Assembly (NCBI RefSeq): GCF_005434945.1
Contig: NZ_SKCH01000011.1
Coordinates: 1 to 64,000, forward strand
From: Prescottella subtropica
GTDB lineage: Bacteria; Actinomycetota; Actinomycetes; Mycobacteriales; Mycobacteriaceae
Direction of reading: 5' to 3'
Length of the DNA stretch: 64,000 nucleotides
Within the stretch, counting starts at the first letter, position 1. Each line of letters starts with the position of its first letter. Below the pieces are notes generated by a model. It saw only the letters and a program-made list of their open reading frames with translations, ran no database searches and was not told where the DNA came from. A program made the translations under genes and the position numbers. Shown here piece by piece: positions 39,694 to 49,984 of the stretch.

Positions 39694-40626
39694 ATGGCGC
39701 GGGTGAGCGAATCCAGCCCGTACGTCGAGTTCGATCGCAAGCAGTGGCGCAAACTGCGCAAGTCGACGCCGCAGGTGCTCACCGAGCAGGAACTCGTCGG
39801 TCTCCGCGGTCTCGGTGAACAGATCGACCTGGACGAGGTCGCCGAGGTCTATCTGCCGCTCTCGCGACTGATCCATCTGCAGGTCGCCGCCCGCCAGCGA
39901 CTGTTCGCGGCGACCGCGACGTTCCTCGGGGACAAGCACCCCGACCGGCAGGTGCCGTTCGTCATCGGCGTGGCCGGCAGCGTCGCGGTCGGCAAGTCCA
40001 CCACCGCGCGTGTCCTGCAGGCGTTGCTGGCGCGGTGGGAGCATCATCCTCGGGTCGATCTCGTCACCACCGACGGGTTCCTCTACTCCACCACCGAACT
40101 GACCCGGCGCGGCATCATGCACCGCAAGGGTTTTCCGGAGAGTTACGACCGACGCAAGCTGCTGCGGTTCGTCACCGAGGTCAAATCCGGCGCCGAAGAG
40201 GTTGCCGCCCCGGTGTATTCGCATGTCTCGTACGACGTGATCCCCGGCCAGCATCACCTGATCCGGCAGCCCGACATCCTCATCATCGAGGGCCTCAACG
40301 TGCTGCAGACCGGGCCGCGGCTGATGGTGTCGGACCTGTTCGACTTCTCGATCTACGTCGACGCCCGCATCGAGGACATCGAACGCTGGTACATCAAACG
40401 TTTCCTGGCGCTGCGCAAGACATCGTTCACCGACCCCGACGCACACTTCCACCACTACGCGGCACTGTCCGACGAGCACGCCGCCCTCGCGGCCGAGGAC
40501 ATCTGGAACTCCATCAACCGGCCGAACCTGGTGGAGAACATCCTGCCCACGCGTCCCCGCGCCACGCTGGTGCTGCGCAAGGACTCCGACCACACCATCA
40601 ACCGGCTACGGCTGCGCAAACTGTGA
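39694..40626 (+). CDS. coaA: type I pantothenate kinase
   Basis: A 310-residue CoaA, the first committed enzyme of coenzyme A synthesis. The P-loop is [48 protein letters not shown] and [11 protein letters not shown] are further family blocks. ATG 39694 is the family-typical start. It is divergent from the DUF885 gene with a 160-base spacer. It corresponds to Rv1092c. Confidence 0.95.
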   Translation: MARVSESSPYVEFDRKQWRKLRKSTPQVLTEQELVGLRGLGEQIDLDEVAEVYLPLSRLIHLQVAARQRLFAATATFLGDKHPDRQVPFVIGVAGSVAVGKSTTARVLQALLARWEHHPRVDLVTTDGFLYSTTELTRRGIMHRKGFPESYDRRKLLRFVTEVKSGAEEVAAPVYSHVSYDVIPGQHHLIRQPDILIIEGLNVLQTGPRLMVSDLFDFSIYVDARIEDIERWYIKRFLALRKTSFTDPDAHFHHYAALSDEHAALAAEDIWNSINRPNLVENILPTRPRATLVLRKDSDHTINRLRLRKL

Positions 40627-40659
40627 CCGGGTGGGCGCCCGGCGTGCCGGGCGCCCACG

Positions 40660-41250
40660 TCACGGCGTCAGCGCGGGGAACCAGATGTCGGCCAGGACCG
40701 CGGCGGCCGTGTCGGCGGGCAGGTCGATCGTGCCCTGCACCGCCCAACGTGTGAAGAACCGTTCGAGCTGGCTGACCAGTAGTTCGATCCGCAACCGGGC
40801 CTCGTCGCGCCGACCGGTGCCCCACCGGTCGAGGTAGCGGGGCATCGCATCGGCCAGATCGTCGATCGCCCGCCGCGCCACCTGCTTGAACTCCGGCTCC
40901 AGCGCCACCGCCTCGTCCCACGCCGGCAGGATCTCCTGGTTCTCCTCGAACCATGCGAGCGCCCGCCGCACCCAGTCCGTGAACTCCGCCCGCGACCCGG
41001 ACGCGAGAACCTCGTCGAGTTCCCCGTAGATCACCCTCGGACGCTGCCGCATCGTCTCCGCGCTGATCTTCTCGAGCACCTCCGTCTTGCCGCCGAAATG
41101 CAGATAGAACGTGGCACGGCTGCAACCGACATCCGCGACGATGTCGTCGATCGTCACCGCCGCATACCCCCGGTCCACGAACAGTTTCCGCGCCGACCCG
41201 AGCAGATTGCGGCGGGTCTGCTGCTTCTGCCGATCCCGTTGCGTGATCAT
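40660..41250 (-). CDS. TetR-family transcriptional regulator
   Basis: A 196-residue TetR protein. The helix-turn-helix is YAAVTIDDIVADVGCSRATF and then YLHFGGKTEVL, and a ligand-binding domain follows. It is divergent from the flavin monooxygenase/hydrolase pair, and an inverted repeat lies between them. The simplest model is that it represses the pair and itself and is released by the monooxygenase substrate or a related ketone. The ATG giving MITQRDRQK was chosen as the last start before the HTH. Confidence 0.88.
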   Translation of the reverse strand: MITQRDRQKQQTRRNLLGSARKLFVDRGYAAVTIDDIVADVGCSRATFYLHFGGKTEVLEKISAETMRQRPRVIYGELDEVLASGSRAEFTDWVRRALAWFEENQEILPAWDEAVALEPEFKQVARRAIDDLADAMPRYLDRWGTGRRDEARLRIELLVSQLERFFTRWAVQGTIDLPADTAAAVLADIWFPALTP

Positions 41251-41296
41251 GCCGATTCCCCCAAACTCACTGGACACTGCGTCAGCGAATGCTAAC

Positions 41297-41314
41297 CTGT
41301 GGTCCTGATCACAG
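41297..41314. promoter_or_regulatory. candidate TetR operator
   Basis: CTGTG and CACAG arms are separated by eight bases in the 83-base spacer between the divergent TetR and monooxygenase genes. A TAACCT hexamer at about 41293-41298 may be the -10 box of the monooxygenase, so a bound repressor would block it. The site is 20 bases before the GTG start. Confidence 0.5.
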
Positions 41315-41333
41315 TCGAGGTTGGGAGTCGCTC

Positions 41334-42695
41334 GTGAACACACGCCCCACGGTCTGCATCATCGGCGCCGGCTGCTCCGGATTCACCACTGCGAAACGCT
41401 TGCAGGACTACGGGATTCGTTTCGACTGCTTCGAGTCGTCGGATGATGTCGGCGGTAACTGGTACTTCCGGAATCCGAACGGTCATTCGTCGTGCTACGA
41501 GTCGCTGCACATCGACACGTCGACGACGCGTCTGCAGTTCGAGGATTTCCCGGCCGGCGACGACTGGCCGCACTTCCCGCACCACACGTTGATCCACCAG
41601 TACTTCCGGGACTACGTCGAGCGTTTCGGGTTGCGGGACGCCATCACGTTCGGCACCTCGGTCGAGCATGCCGAACGCGATGCCACCGGACGCTGGCAGG
41701 TCACCCTGGACACCGGGGAGACCCGGGACTACGACGCGCTCGTCGTCGCCAACGGGCACCACTGGAGCCCGCGTCTGCCCGAATATCCCGGGCATTTCGA
41801 CGGCATCACGCTGCACAGTCACGAGTATCTGAGCCCGTTCGAGCCGGTCGACATGCGCGGCAAGAAGATCGTCGTCGTCGGCATGGGCAACTCGGCTCTC
41901 GACATCGCATCCGAGTTGTCGCACCGGTCGATCGCCGAACACGTGTGGGTGTCGGCGCGGCGCGGCGTGTGGGTGCTGAGCAAGTACCGCAACGGCAAGC
42001 CCGCCGACAAGATGATGCGTCCCCCGTGGATGCCGAAGAAACTCGGGTTGAGCTTGTCCCGCAAGGCGATCAAGAAGTCGATCGGCAACATGGAGGACTA
42101 CGGCCTGCCCAAGCCGGACCACGAACCACTGTCCGCGCACCCGTCGGTGAGCATCGACTTCCTCGCGAAGTCGGCGTCCGGCGATCTCACGTGTGTGCCG
42201 GGGATCGCCCGCCTCGACGGGGATGCGATCGTGTGCACGGACGGTCAGCGCATCGAGGCGGACGTCATCGTGTACGCCACCGGCTACGAGATGAAGTTCC
42301 CGTTCTTCGACGATCCCGCACTGCAACCGAATGCGGATCATCAACTGCCGCTGTTCAAGCGGATGATGAAGCCGGGCATCGACAACCTGTACTACATGGG
42401 TCTCGCGCAGGCGTCGCCGACGATCGTCAACCTCGCCGAGCAGCAGAGCAAACTGGTGGCCCGCCACCTCACCGGCGCGTACGTGCTGCCGACGACCGCG
42501 GAGATGGGCGACGTCATCGCCGCGGACGAGCGAATGCACTTGGGCCAGTACTACACCGCGCCCCGACACACCATCCAGGTCGACTTCGGCCGGTACGTGC
42601 GGGATCTGAACAAGGAGATCGCGGCCGGCGAGAAGCGGGCCGGCGAGCAGTCTCCGGCCCCGCGCCGCATCGCACCCGCGGCGGCCGCCCGGTGA
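41334..42695 (+). CDS. flavin-containing monooxygenase (class B FMO type)
   Basis: A 453-residue FAD/NADPH monooxygenase. The FAD motif is GAGCSG (residues 11-16), the FMO fingerprint is HFDGITLHSHEYLSP, the NADPH motif is VVGMGNSALDIASEL, and the ATGY motif reads VYATGYEMKFPF. Such enzymes oxygenate nitrogen, sulfur or carbonyl carbon (Baeyer-Villiger). The downstream hydrolase starts within its stop codon, which suggests an oxidise-then-hydrolyse pathway. Start is GTG 41334 near GGAG-like bases. It is controlled by the divergent TetR, by inference. Confidence 0.88.
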   Translation: MNTRPTVCIIGAGCSGFTTAKRLQDYGIRFDCFESSDDVGGNWYFRNPNGHSSCYESLHIDTSTTRLQFEDFPAGDDWPHFPHHTLIHQYFRDYVERFGLRDAITFGTSVEHAERDATGRWQVTLDTGETRDYDALVVANGHHWSPRLPEYPGHFDGITLHSHEYLSPFEPVDMRGKKIVVVGMGNSALDIASELSHRSIAEHVWVSARRGVWVLSKYRNGKPADKMMRPPWMPKKLGLSLSRKAIKKSIGNMEDYGLPKPDHEPLSAHPSVSIDFLAKSASGDLTCVPGIARLDGDAIVCTDGQRIEADVIVYATGYEMKFPFFDDPALQPNADHQLPLFKRMMKPGIDNLYYMGLAQASPTIVNLAEQQSKLVARHLTGAYVLPTTAEMGDVIAADERMHLGQYYTAPRHTIQVDFGRYVRDLNKEIAAGEKRAGEQSPAPRRIAPAAAAR

Positions 42696-43849
42696 CCGCT
42701 GTCCACGGCACGTGCGACCCGCGGTTCACCGGTGTCCGGGATCTGCTGGTGCGCAGGCTCGCCGACGGCGACGAGGCCGGTGCGTCGCTGTGCGTGGTCG
42801 AGGACGGCGAGGTCACCGTCGACCTGTGGGGTGGTGTCGCGGACGTGGAGTCCGGGCGGCCGTGGACCCGGGACACCATCGTCAACACGTTCTCGCTGAC
42901 GAAGACGATGACGGCGCTCGCGGCGCTGGCCCTGATCGACCACGGCCTGCTCGATCCGGACGCCCCGGTGGCCGACTACTGGCCCGAGTTCGCCTCGGCC
43001 GGTAAGGGATCGGTGCTCGTCCGGCACGTCCTGGGGCACACGTCCGGGGTGTCCGGGTGGGAGCGTCCGGTGACACTCGAGGACCTGTACGACACCCGTG
43101 CCGCGGCCGCGCTGCTGGCGGCCCAGCCACCGTGGTGGACACCCGGCGACGGCTCCGGCTACCAGGCGATGAGTCACGGTCATATCGTCGGCGAACTCGT
43201 CCACCGCATCACCGGCGAGCGTCTCGGCGCGTTCTTCGACCACGAGTTCGCGGCCCCGTCCGGCGCCGACTTCTTCATCGGCACACCGGAATCCGAGCAT
43301 CATCGAGTGGCGGCACTGGTTCCGCCGCCGCCGTCGGGCATCGACTATTCGGCCCTGCCCGCGGACAGCGTGTTCGTGCGCACCATGACCAATCCGCGGA
43401 TCTCCCCGGCCGTCACCACCGATCCGGGCTATCTGTCCGCGGAACTCGGTGCCGCGAACGGTCAGGGCAACGCCCGGTCGGTGGCCCGGCTGCAGTCGAT
43501 CGTCTCGAACGGGGGCGTGCTCGACGGGCGACGCTACCTGTCCCCCGCCGTGATCGAGAAGATCTTCGACGTCCAGGCCGACGGCCGGGACCGGGTCCTC
43601 GGCGCACACCTGCGGTTCGGGCTCGGCTACACCCTCCCGAGTCCGGCCGTGCCGTCGATCCCGGACGGACGGGTCTGCTGGTGGACGGGTTTCGGCGGGT
43701 CCGTCGTGGTGAACGACCTGGACCGGGGCGTCACCGTCGCGTACGTCATGAACAAGATGGACGCGCAACTCGTCGGCGCCCCCAACGCGACCGCCTACCT
43801 CGACGCGGTGTTCGCCGCACTCGACGACGAGACCGCGGAAGCGGTGTGA
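42692..43849 (+). CDS. beta-lactamase-fold serine esterase
   Basis: A 385-residue class C beta-lactamase-related hydrolase (EstB type). The catalytic SxxK is S68-L-T-K71 (NTFSLTKTMTAL). A tyrosine in SGYQAMSHGHIVGEL corresponds to the second motif, and WWTGFGGSVVVND supplies the third. No signal peptide is present, so it acts in the cytosol and is more likely an esterase than a resistance enzyme. GTG start overlaps the monooxygenase stop by four bases. It may cleave the ester or lactone made by the monooxygenase. Confidence 0.85.
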   Translation: MTAVHGTCDPRFTGVRDLLVRRLADGDEAGASLCVVEDGEVTVDLWGGVADVESGRPWTRDTIVNTFSLTKTMTALAALALIDHGLLDPDAPVADYWPEFASAGKGSVLVRHVLGHTSGVSGWERPVTLEDLYDTRAAAALLAAQPPWWTPGDGSGYQAMSHGHIVGELVHRITGERLGAFFDHEFAAPSGADFFIGTPESEHHRVAALVPPPPSGIDYSALPADSVFVRTMTNPRISPAVTTDPGYLSAELGAANGQGNARSVARLQSIVSNGGVLDGRRYLSPAVIEKIFDVQADGRDRVLGAHLRFGLGYTLPSPAVPSIPDGRVCWWTGFGGSVVVNDLDRGVTVAYVMNKMDAQLVGAPNATAYLDAVFAALDDETAEAV

Positions 43850-43853
43850 CGCC

Positions 43854-44621
43854 TCAGGCCCCGAACCGGCGGTGCCGGGCCGCATAGTCGCGCAGTGCCC
43901 GCAGGAAGTCGATGCGGCGGAACTCCGGCCAGTACGCCTCGGTGAACCAGATCTCCGAGTAGGCGCTCTGCCACAACAGGAATCCGGACAGCCGCTGCTC
44001 CCCCGACGTCCGGATGACGAGGTCGGGGTCCGGCTGCCCGGACGTGTACAGGTGGCCGTCGATGCCCTCGACGGTGACAGCCTTGACGAGGTCGTCCCCG
44101 GCCAGGCCGTCGCGCAGCTTGTCGCGCAGCAGGGCCTGCACGGCGTCGGCGATCTCCTGGCGTCCGCCGTAGCCGACGGCGACGTTGACGTGGGTGCCGG
44201 TGCGGCCCAGTGTGCTCTCGGCCGCGTCCCGCAGCCGGCGGGCCTGCGCGTCGGGCAGCAGGTCGAGGGTGCCGACGATCTTCACGCTCCAGTTCTTCCC
44301 GGGGCCGGAGATCTCCTCGACGACCTCGGTGATGATGTCGAGGAGCGTGTCGAGTTCCTCGGGTTCGCGCCGCAGGTTCTCCGTCGACAGCAGATAGATC
44401 GTGGCCATCTCGATGCCGGCAGCATCACACCAGTGCAGCAGTTCCGCGATCTTGCGGGCACCCATCCGGTGCCCGTGACTGACGTCGGTGAACCCGTTCT
44501 CCCGCGCCCAGCGCCGATTGCCGTCGCACATCACCGCCACATGGCGCGGATGCTGTAAACCGTCGAGACTGCGCAGAAGTCGTCGTTCGTAGATGCTGTA
44601 CAGCAGACCGCGCACCTTCAC
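43854..44621 (-). CDS. short-chain cis-prenyl diphosphate synthase (UppS family)
   Basis: A 255-residue cis-prenyltransferase. Motifs are HVAVMCDGNRRWARENG (catalytic aspartate), IYLLSTENLRREPEEL, VAVGYGGRQEIADAV and DLVIRTSGEQRLSGFLLWQ. In mycobacteria the gene here (Rv1086) makes Z,E-farnesyl diphosphate for decaprenyl phosphate, so the same product is likely, though chain length cannot be read from sequence with certainty. I chose GTG 44621; the frame remains open further upstream. It is divergent from the acyltransferase gene. Confidence 0.9.
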   Translation of the reverse strand: MKVRGLLYSIYERRLLRSLDGLQHPRHVAVMCDGNRRWARENGFTDVSHGHRMGARKIAELLHWCDAAGIEMATIYLLSTENLRREPEELDTLLDIITEVVEEISGPGKNWSVKIVGTLDLLPDAQARRLRDAAESTLGRTGTHVNVAVGYGGRQEIADAVQALLRDKLRDGLAGDDLVKAVTVEGIDGHLYTSGQPDPDLVIRTSGEQRLSGFLLWQSAYSEIWFTEAYWPEFRRIDFLRALRDYAARHRRFGA

Positions 44622-44697
44622 CTGGACATCACCACGGGAACAAAGACTACGCCGCGGGCCGTCGACGCGGCGACTGCCGCCGCAGGAGGAGACTTGG

Positions 44698-46155
44698 GTG
44701 AGCACCACCGGCGACCGACTCGGCGCGATCACACAACTGGCCCCGCAGGATGCCGACTTCGTCTACAGCGAGCACGAACGCCACCTCTCGAACACGGCGG
44801 CGATGTACATGTTCGATACGACGAACGAGTCCGCGACCGTCGAACTCGACGACGTGATCGAGTGGATGCGCGAACGACTCGGGCACGGCGCCGTGTTCAC
44901 CCGGCGACTCCGTCGGGTGCCGTTCGAGCTGGACTACCCGTACTGGGTCCCCGACCGCGGCCTCGACCTCCGTCGGCACGTATTCGTGGAACGGGCCGAC
45001 GGCTCCGGCTGGGATGCACTGCGCCGGCAGATCTCCCGCATCGCGGGATCGCCACTCGATCTGTCCCGGCCACCGTGGGAACTGCACTTCGTGACCGGCG
45101 CCTCGGGCCTGGGCACCATGCCGGACCGGATGACGGTGGCGATCGTCAAATGCCACCACAGTGCCGGCGACGGCATGGCGGTCCGTGAACTCGGCACCCG
45201 CCTGTTCGGGCGGTCGGCGGCACACCCGCCGACACCGACGTCGACCGAAGAATTCTCGCCGCTCACGCAGCTGGCCCGCGCAGCGATGCGACTGCCGTCC
45301 CAGTGGCTCGAGTTCCGGGACGGCATCACCGCAACCACGGACGCCGGTCGTCGGGTAGCCGATGCGGTGGCGCGGGGCGAGATCGTCGAACCGCCGAAAG
45401 AGTGGCCGTCGGTGGTCTTCAACGGCACGATCACACCCGACCTCGCCTTCGACATGGTCGACCTGTCCGCGGCCGGCATCGCTGTCGTGCGTGCGGCATT
45501 CCCCGGCGTCACGTTCAACGACGTGGTCCTGACGACTGTCGGTGGAGCGCTCGCCGCCTACCTCGACGAGCGCGGTGAGACGCCTGCCGGGTCGCTGTCC
45601 GCGATGGTCCCGATGTCGATGCGTGGCACGACCCCCGGGGTCGCCGACGATCCGGCACCGTCGCGTGGAAATCATCTCGCGTTGATGACCGTGGACCTCC
45701 ACACCGATGTCGGCGATCCGGCCGACCGTCTACAGGCGGTGCACACGTCCGGTCACGACGAGAAGAAACGACACCGGCATCCGGACGTACAGGCCGCATC
45801 GAGCCGGATGTCGTCGTCACCGCCCTGGCTGCTGGCACTGGCGAACCGGGCACGTCGCTTCACCGATCGCCCGGGGCCGACCGTGGACGGCGCCAACGTC
45901 ATGGTCAGCAATGTGCCTTGGGCCGGAAGCGATCTGGTGTTCCGTGATGCACCGTGTACCAAGGTCGTCGGCATCCTCGGGATCGTCGACCGCATGGGCT
46001 TGCGACATCTCGTCGCCTCCTCCGGGGACGGTGCCGTAGAACTGTCGTTCTGCACCGATACGGCGATGATGCCCGACACCGAGCGGTACCGAATCCTGCT
46101 CCGGCAGTCGTTCGACGCCCTGGTCACCGCCGCCCGCACTCGAGCCGACGAATAA
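44698..46155 (+). CDS. wax ester synthase/diacylglycerol acyltransferase (WS/DGAT)
   Basis: A 485-residue acyltransferase. The active site HHxxxDG is H153-H154-S-A-G-D158-G (KCHHSAGDGMAV). It also has the family blocks SPLDLSRPPWELHF and NDVVLTTVGGALAAYLDERG, and the C-terminal MVSNVPW segment. It transfers acyl-CoA chains to diacylglycerol or fatty alcohol to make storage lipid. GTG start is preceded by GCAGGAGGAG. It is an insertion relative to the mycobacterial order. The tiny-peptide cassette follows 154 bases downstream. Confidence 0.9.
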   Translation: MSTTGDRLGAITQLAPQDADFVYSEHERHLSNTAAMYMFDTTNESATVELDDVIEWMRERLGHGAVFTRRLRRVPFELDYPYWVPDRGLDLRRHVFVERADGSGWDALRRQISRIAGSPLDLSRPPWELHFVTGASGLGTMPDRMTVAIVKCHHSAGDGMAVRELGTRLFGRSAAHPPTPTSTEEFSPLTQLARAAMRLPSQWLEFRDGITATTDAGRRVADAVARGEIVEPPKEWPSVVFNGTITPDLAFDMVDLSAAGIAVVRAAFPGVTFNDVVLTTVGGALAAYLDERGETPAGSLSAMVPMSMRGTTPGVADDPAPSRGNHLALMTVDLHTDVGDPADRLQAVHTSGHDEKKRHRHPDVQAASSRMSSSPPWLLALANRARRFTDRPGPTVDGANVMVSNVPWAGSDLVFRDAPCTKVVGILGIVDRMGLRHLVASSGDGAVELSFCTDTAMMPDTERYRILLRQSFDALVTAARTRADE

Positions 46156-46180
46156 TTTTTTCCCGTTTCCGTGACGCGGC

Positions 46181-46196
46181 TAACAATCTGTTGTTA
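46181..46196. promoter_or_regulatory. TAACAA/TTGTTA palindrome upstream of peptide cassette
   Basis: TAACAATCTGTTGTTA is a 16-base inverted repeat with 6-base arms. It is unusually AT-rich for this DNA and lies in the 153-base leader of the peptide-mycoloyltransferase cassette, 112 bases before the first peptide. It is a good operator or promoter candidate. The stretch AATAATTTTTTCCC just before it (about 46151-46164) may terminate the acyltransferase gene or form an UP-like element. Confidence 0.5.
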
Positions 46197-46308
46197 ATGT
46201 CCGTTTCGCCCGAGGCGCCGCCTCGGTGCGCGGCACCGTCGCAACGGCCGGAGCACTGCGCTTCCCGGCGGGTCCGATGCCGCGGCAATGACGAACAAGG
46301 AGACGTCA

Positions 46309-46437
46309 GTGGGCTCACTCGCTGGAATCATGCAGGCATTCGTCGGTGGACTCGGCTCGATGGCCGGAGCCGACGGGCTGATGAAGACTTTCCTCGGCTC
46401 GGTCGAGGGCAGCCTCATCGCGCCCCCGCCGGCCTGA
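46309..46437 (+). CDS. 42-residue signal-less peptide, PorA/PorH-like candidate
   Basis: GTG start with AAGGAG six bases before it; an in-frame ATG 21 bases upstream would add MTNKETS but would bury that ribosome site. The product begins MGSLAGIMQAFVGGLGSM and continues with an amphipathic helix TFLGSVEGSLIA and a proline tail. It has no signal peptide. It shares the MGS-hydrophobic start with the next peptide, which has the same ribosome site. Size, glycine/serine content and the downstream mycoloyltransferase fit the mycoloylated PorA/PorH class of corynebacteria. This assignment is inferred. Confidence 0.65.
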   Translation: MGSLAGIMQAFVGGLGSMAGADGLMKTFLGSVEGSLIAPPPA

Positions 46438-46512
46438 TCCACACCGAGTTCTCAACTTTTCTACTTCACGGGACCGGAACATCCGATCCCGTTCCGACAC
46501 ACAAGGAGTGAC

Positions 46513-46629
46513 ATGGGTTCCGTCATGGGCATCGTGGAAGCAATCAGCGGCGGCGTCAACCAGCTCGGTGGTCGTCTCGTCGACGCGCTGATCACGCTGA
46601 GCGGCGGCGAGCCGGGCGCCGGCAAGTAG
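46513..46629 (+). CDS. 38-residue signal-less peptide, PorA/PorH-like candidate
   Basis: ATG start with ACAAGGAG spaced eight bases away. The product begins MGSVMGIVEAISGGVNQLGG and then RLVDALITLSGG, with a GEPGAGK tail. It is amphipathic, glycine-rich, and has serines at positions 3, 12 and 30 that could be acylated. It lies 75 bases after the first peptide and 68 bases before the mycoloyltransferase. Two different short peptides in tandem recall the paired PorA-PorH subunits that form hetero-oligomeric outer-membrane channels. Confidence 0.65.
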   Translation: MGSVMGIVEAISGGVNQLGGRLVDALITLSGGEPGAGK

Positions 46630-46644
46630 CCACCGACGTTCGAT

Positions 46645-46673
46645 GGGGCCCGCACCGCACCGGTGCGGGCCCC
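46645..46673 (+). terminator. intercistronic hairpin (attenuator or terminator)
   Basis: GGGGCCCGCACC and its exact complement enclose a GCACC loop between peptide 2 and the mycoloyltransferase start. It may end most transcripts after the peptides and let some continue, giving many peptides per enzyme. It could also protect the peptide mRNA 3' end. Confidence 0.7.
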
Positions 46674-46697
46674 GTTCCACGAGGAGATCGGCAACGC

Positions 46698-47678
46698 ATG
46701 CGGCACAAGCTCTTCCACTCCCTCGCCGTGGCACTGTCCGTGGCAGCGATTGCCACGGCCCCGGCCCGTGCGTCCGCGCAGGACCTGCCGTCGGCCGCCA
46801 CGATCGTCGGTATGCAGTCCGTCGACGATCGGCTGCTGATGCTCGACGTCTTCTCTCCGGCGATGGGTCGTGAGATCCCCGTCAACGTGCTGCTTCCGCA
46901 TGACCGCGGCCGGGCGCACGGCGTGTACTACCTGCTCGACGGCAATTCAGGTCAGGTGTCGAACACCAACTGGCTCGACCCCGACAAGGGTGATGCCCGG
47001 AACTTCTTCGCCGACAAGGACGTCACGGTCGTGATGCCGGTCGGCGGTACCGGCACGCTGTACACCGACTGGGCGCAGGAGCACCCGAAGTTCGGCACCG
47101 TCCGGTGGGAGACGTTCCTGACCGAGGAACTTCCGCCGTTGATCGATGCCCGCTTCGGCACCAACGGTCGCAACGTGATCGGCGGTATCTCCTCCGGCGC
47201 GCAGGGCGCGCTGATGCTGGCGCAGCGCACACCCGACCTGTACGACGGCGTCGTCGGCTACAGCGGCTGCTATCTCACCGAGGGTCCGGTCGGGAAGGCG
47301 ATCACCGATCTGGTCGTCGTCAACGGGATGGCGAATTCCGAGATGATGTGGGGCCCGCAGGGCACCCCGGAGTGGGCCGGACACGACCTGCTGCGCAACG
47401 CCTCCCGCCTGGCCGGCAAGACGGTCTATCTGTCGTCGGGGACCGGACTGCCCGGACCGCACGAGACCCTCGACTCCCCCGGACTCGCGAACACCGTGGT
47501 GGTCGGCGGTGTCCTCGAGGCCGCGGCGAACGCCTGCACCGATCAGCTGACGCAGACACTGCGGAACGCCGGCGCCGACGTGACCCGCAGCGCGCAACCG
47601 GTCGGCGTCCACGCGTGGCCGTACTGGAAGGACGAGTTGGCGCGCTCCTGGCCGGTGATCGACGCCGCGCTCCGTTGA
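46698..47678 (+). CDS. secreted mycoloyltransferase (antigen 85-like esterase)
   Basis: A 326-residue alpha/beta hydrolase with a signal peptide (about residues 1-27, ending ASA). The nucleophile is S165 in GGISSGAQGALMLA, and the histidine is H305 in GVHAWPYWKDEL, a sequence almost diagnostic of mycoloyltransferases. YYLLDGNSGQVSNTNWL and YSGCYLTEG are also typical. Most members move mycolic acid between trehalose or onto arabinogalactan; MytC-type members acylate small porin peptides. Placement right after two tiny peptides suggests the latter. A GAGGAG ribosome site precedes the ATG. Confidence 0.88.
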   Translation: MRHKLFHSLAVALSVAAIATAPARASAQDLPSAATIVGMQSVDDRLLMLDVFSPAMGREIPVNVLLPHDRGRAHGVYYLLDGNSGQVSNTNWLDPDKGDARNFFADKDVTVVMPVGGTGTLYTDWAQEHPKFGTVRWETFLTEELPPLIDARFGTNGRNVIGGISSGAQGALMLAQRTPDLYDGVVGYSGCYLTEGPVGKAITDLVVVNGMANSEMMWGPQGTPEWAGHDLLRNASRLAGKTVYLSSGTGLPGPHETLDSPGLANTVVVGGVLEAAANACTDQLTQTLRNAGADVTRSAQPVGVHAWPYWKDELARSWPVIDAALR

Positions 47679-47687
47679 CGACCGACC

Positions 47688-49700
<2,013 letters not shown>

Positions 49701-49711
49701 GACCGATCCTC

Positions 49712-49984
49712 CTAGTTCGTGGGCTTCGCCGGCGGGTCCTGGCGATTGCCGGCCGCTCCGCGGTCGGTGCCCTCATCGGCCGCCTGATCGGCCTCCGGGT
49801 GCTCCGGCTGGAACGTGTCGGGCAGCTTCTTGAGCTGCCTGTTCATCGACCGGACCAGCAGGACCGTGCCCGCCAGCAGGCCGATGATCAACACCAGGCC
49901 GAGCGGGGACGCCTTACCGAACTCCGGGCCGGACGGATTGCCGACTCCCTGCGCGAGCAACTCCCACGCCACCGTCGTCATCAC
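49712..49984 (-). CDS. small single-pass membrane protein (Rv1083-like)
   Basis: A 90-residue protein with one transmembrane helix ([19 protein letters not shown]) and a polar disordered tail rich in P, E, D and Q. It corresponds to Rv1083, always found next to mca. Its start overlaps the mca stop by four bases. Function unknown. Confidence 0.8.
   Translation of the reverse strand: MMTTVAWELLAQGVGNPSGPEFGKASPLGLVLIIGLLAGTVLLVRSMNRQLKKLPDTFQPEHPEADQAADEGTDRGAAGNRQDPPAKPTN

Noticed and set aside
39625-39708. A 27-codon frame ([14 protein letters not shown]...) overlapping the coaA start
   Set aside because: No ribosome site and arginine/histidine-rich like GC shadows; no cysteines to suggest a leader peptide. 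Kept out for lack of support.
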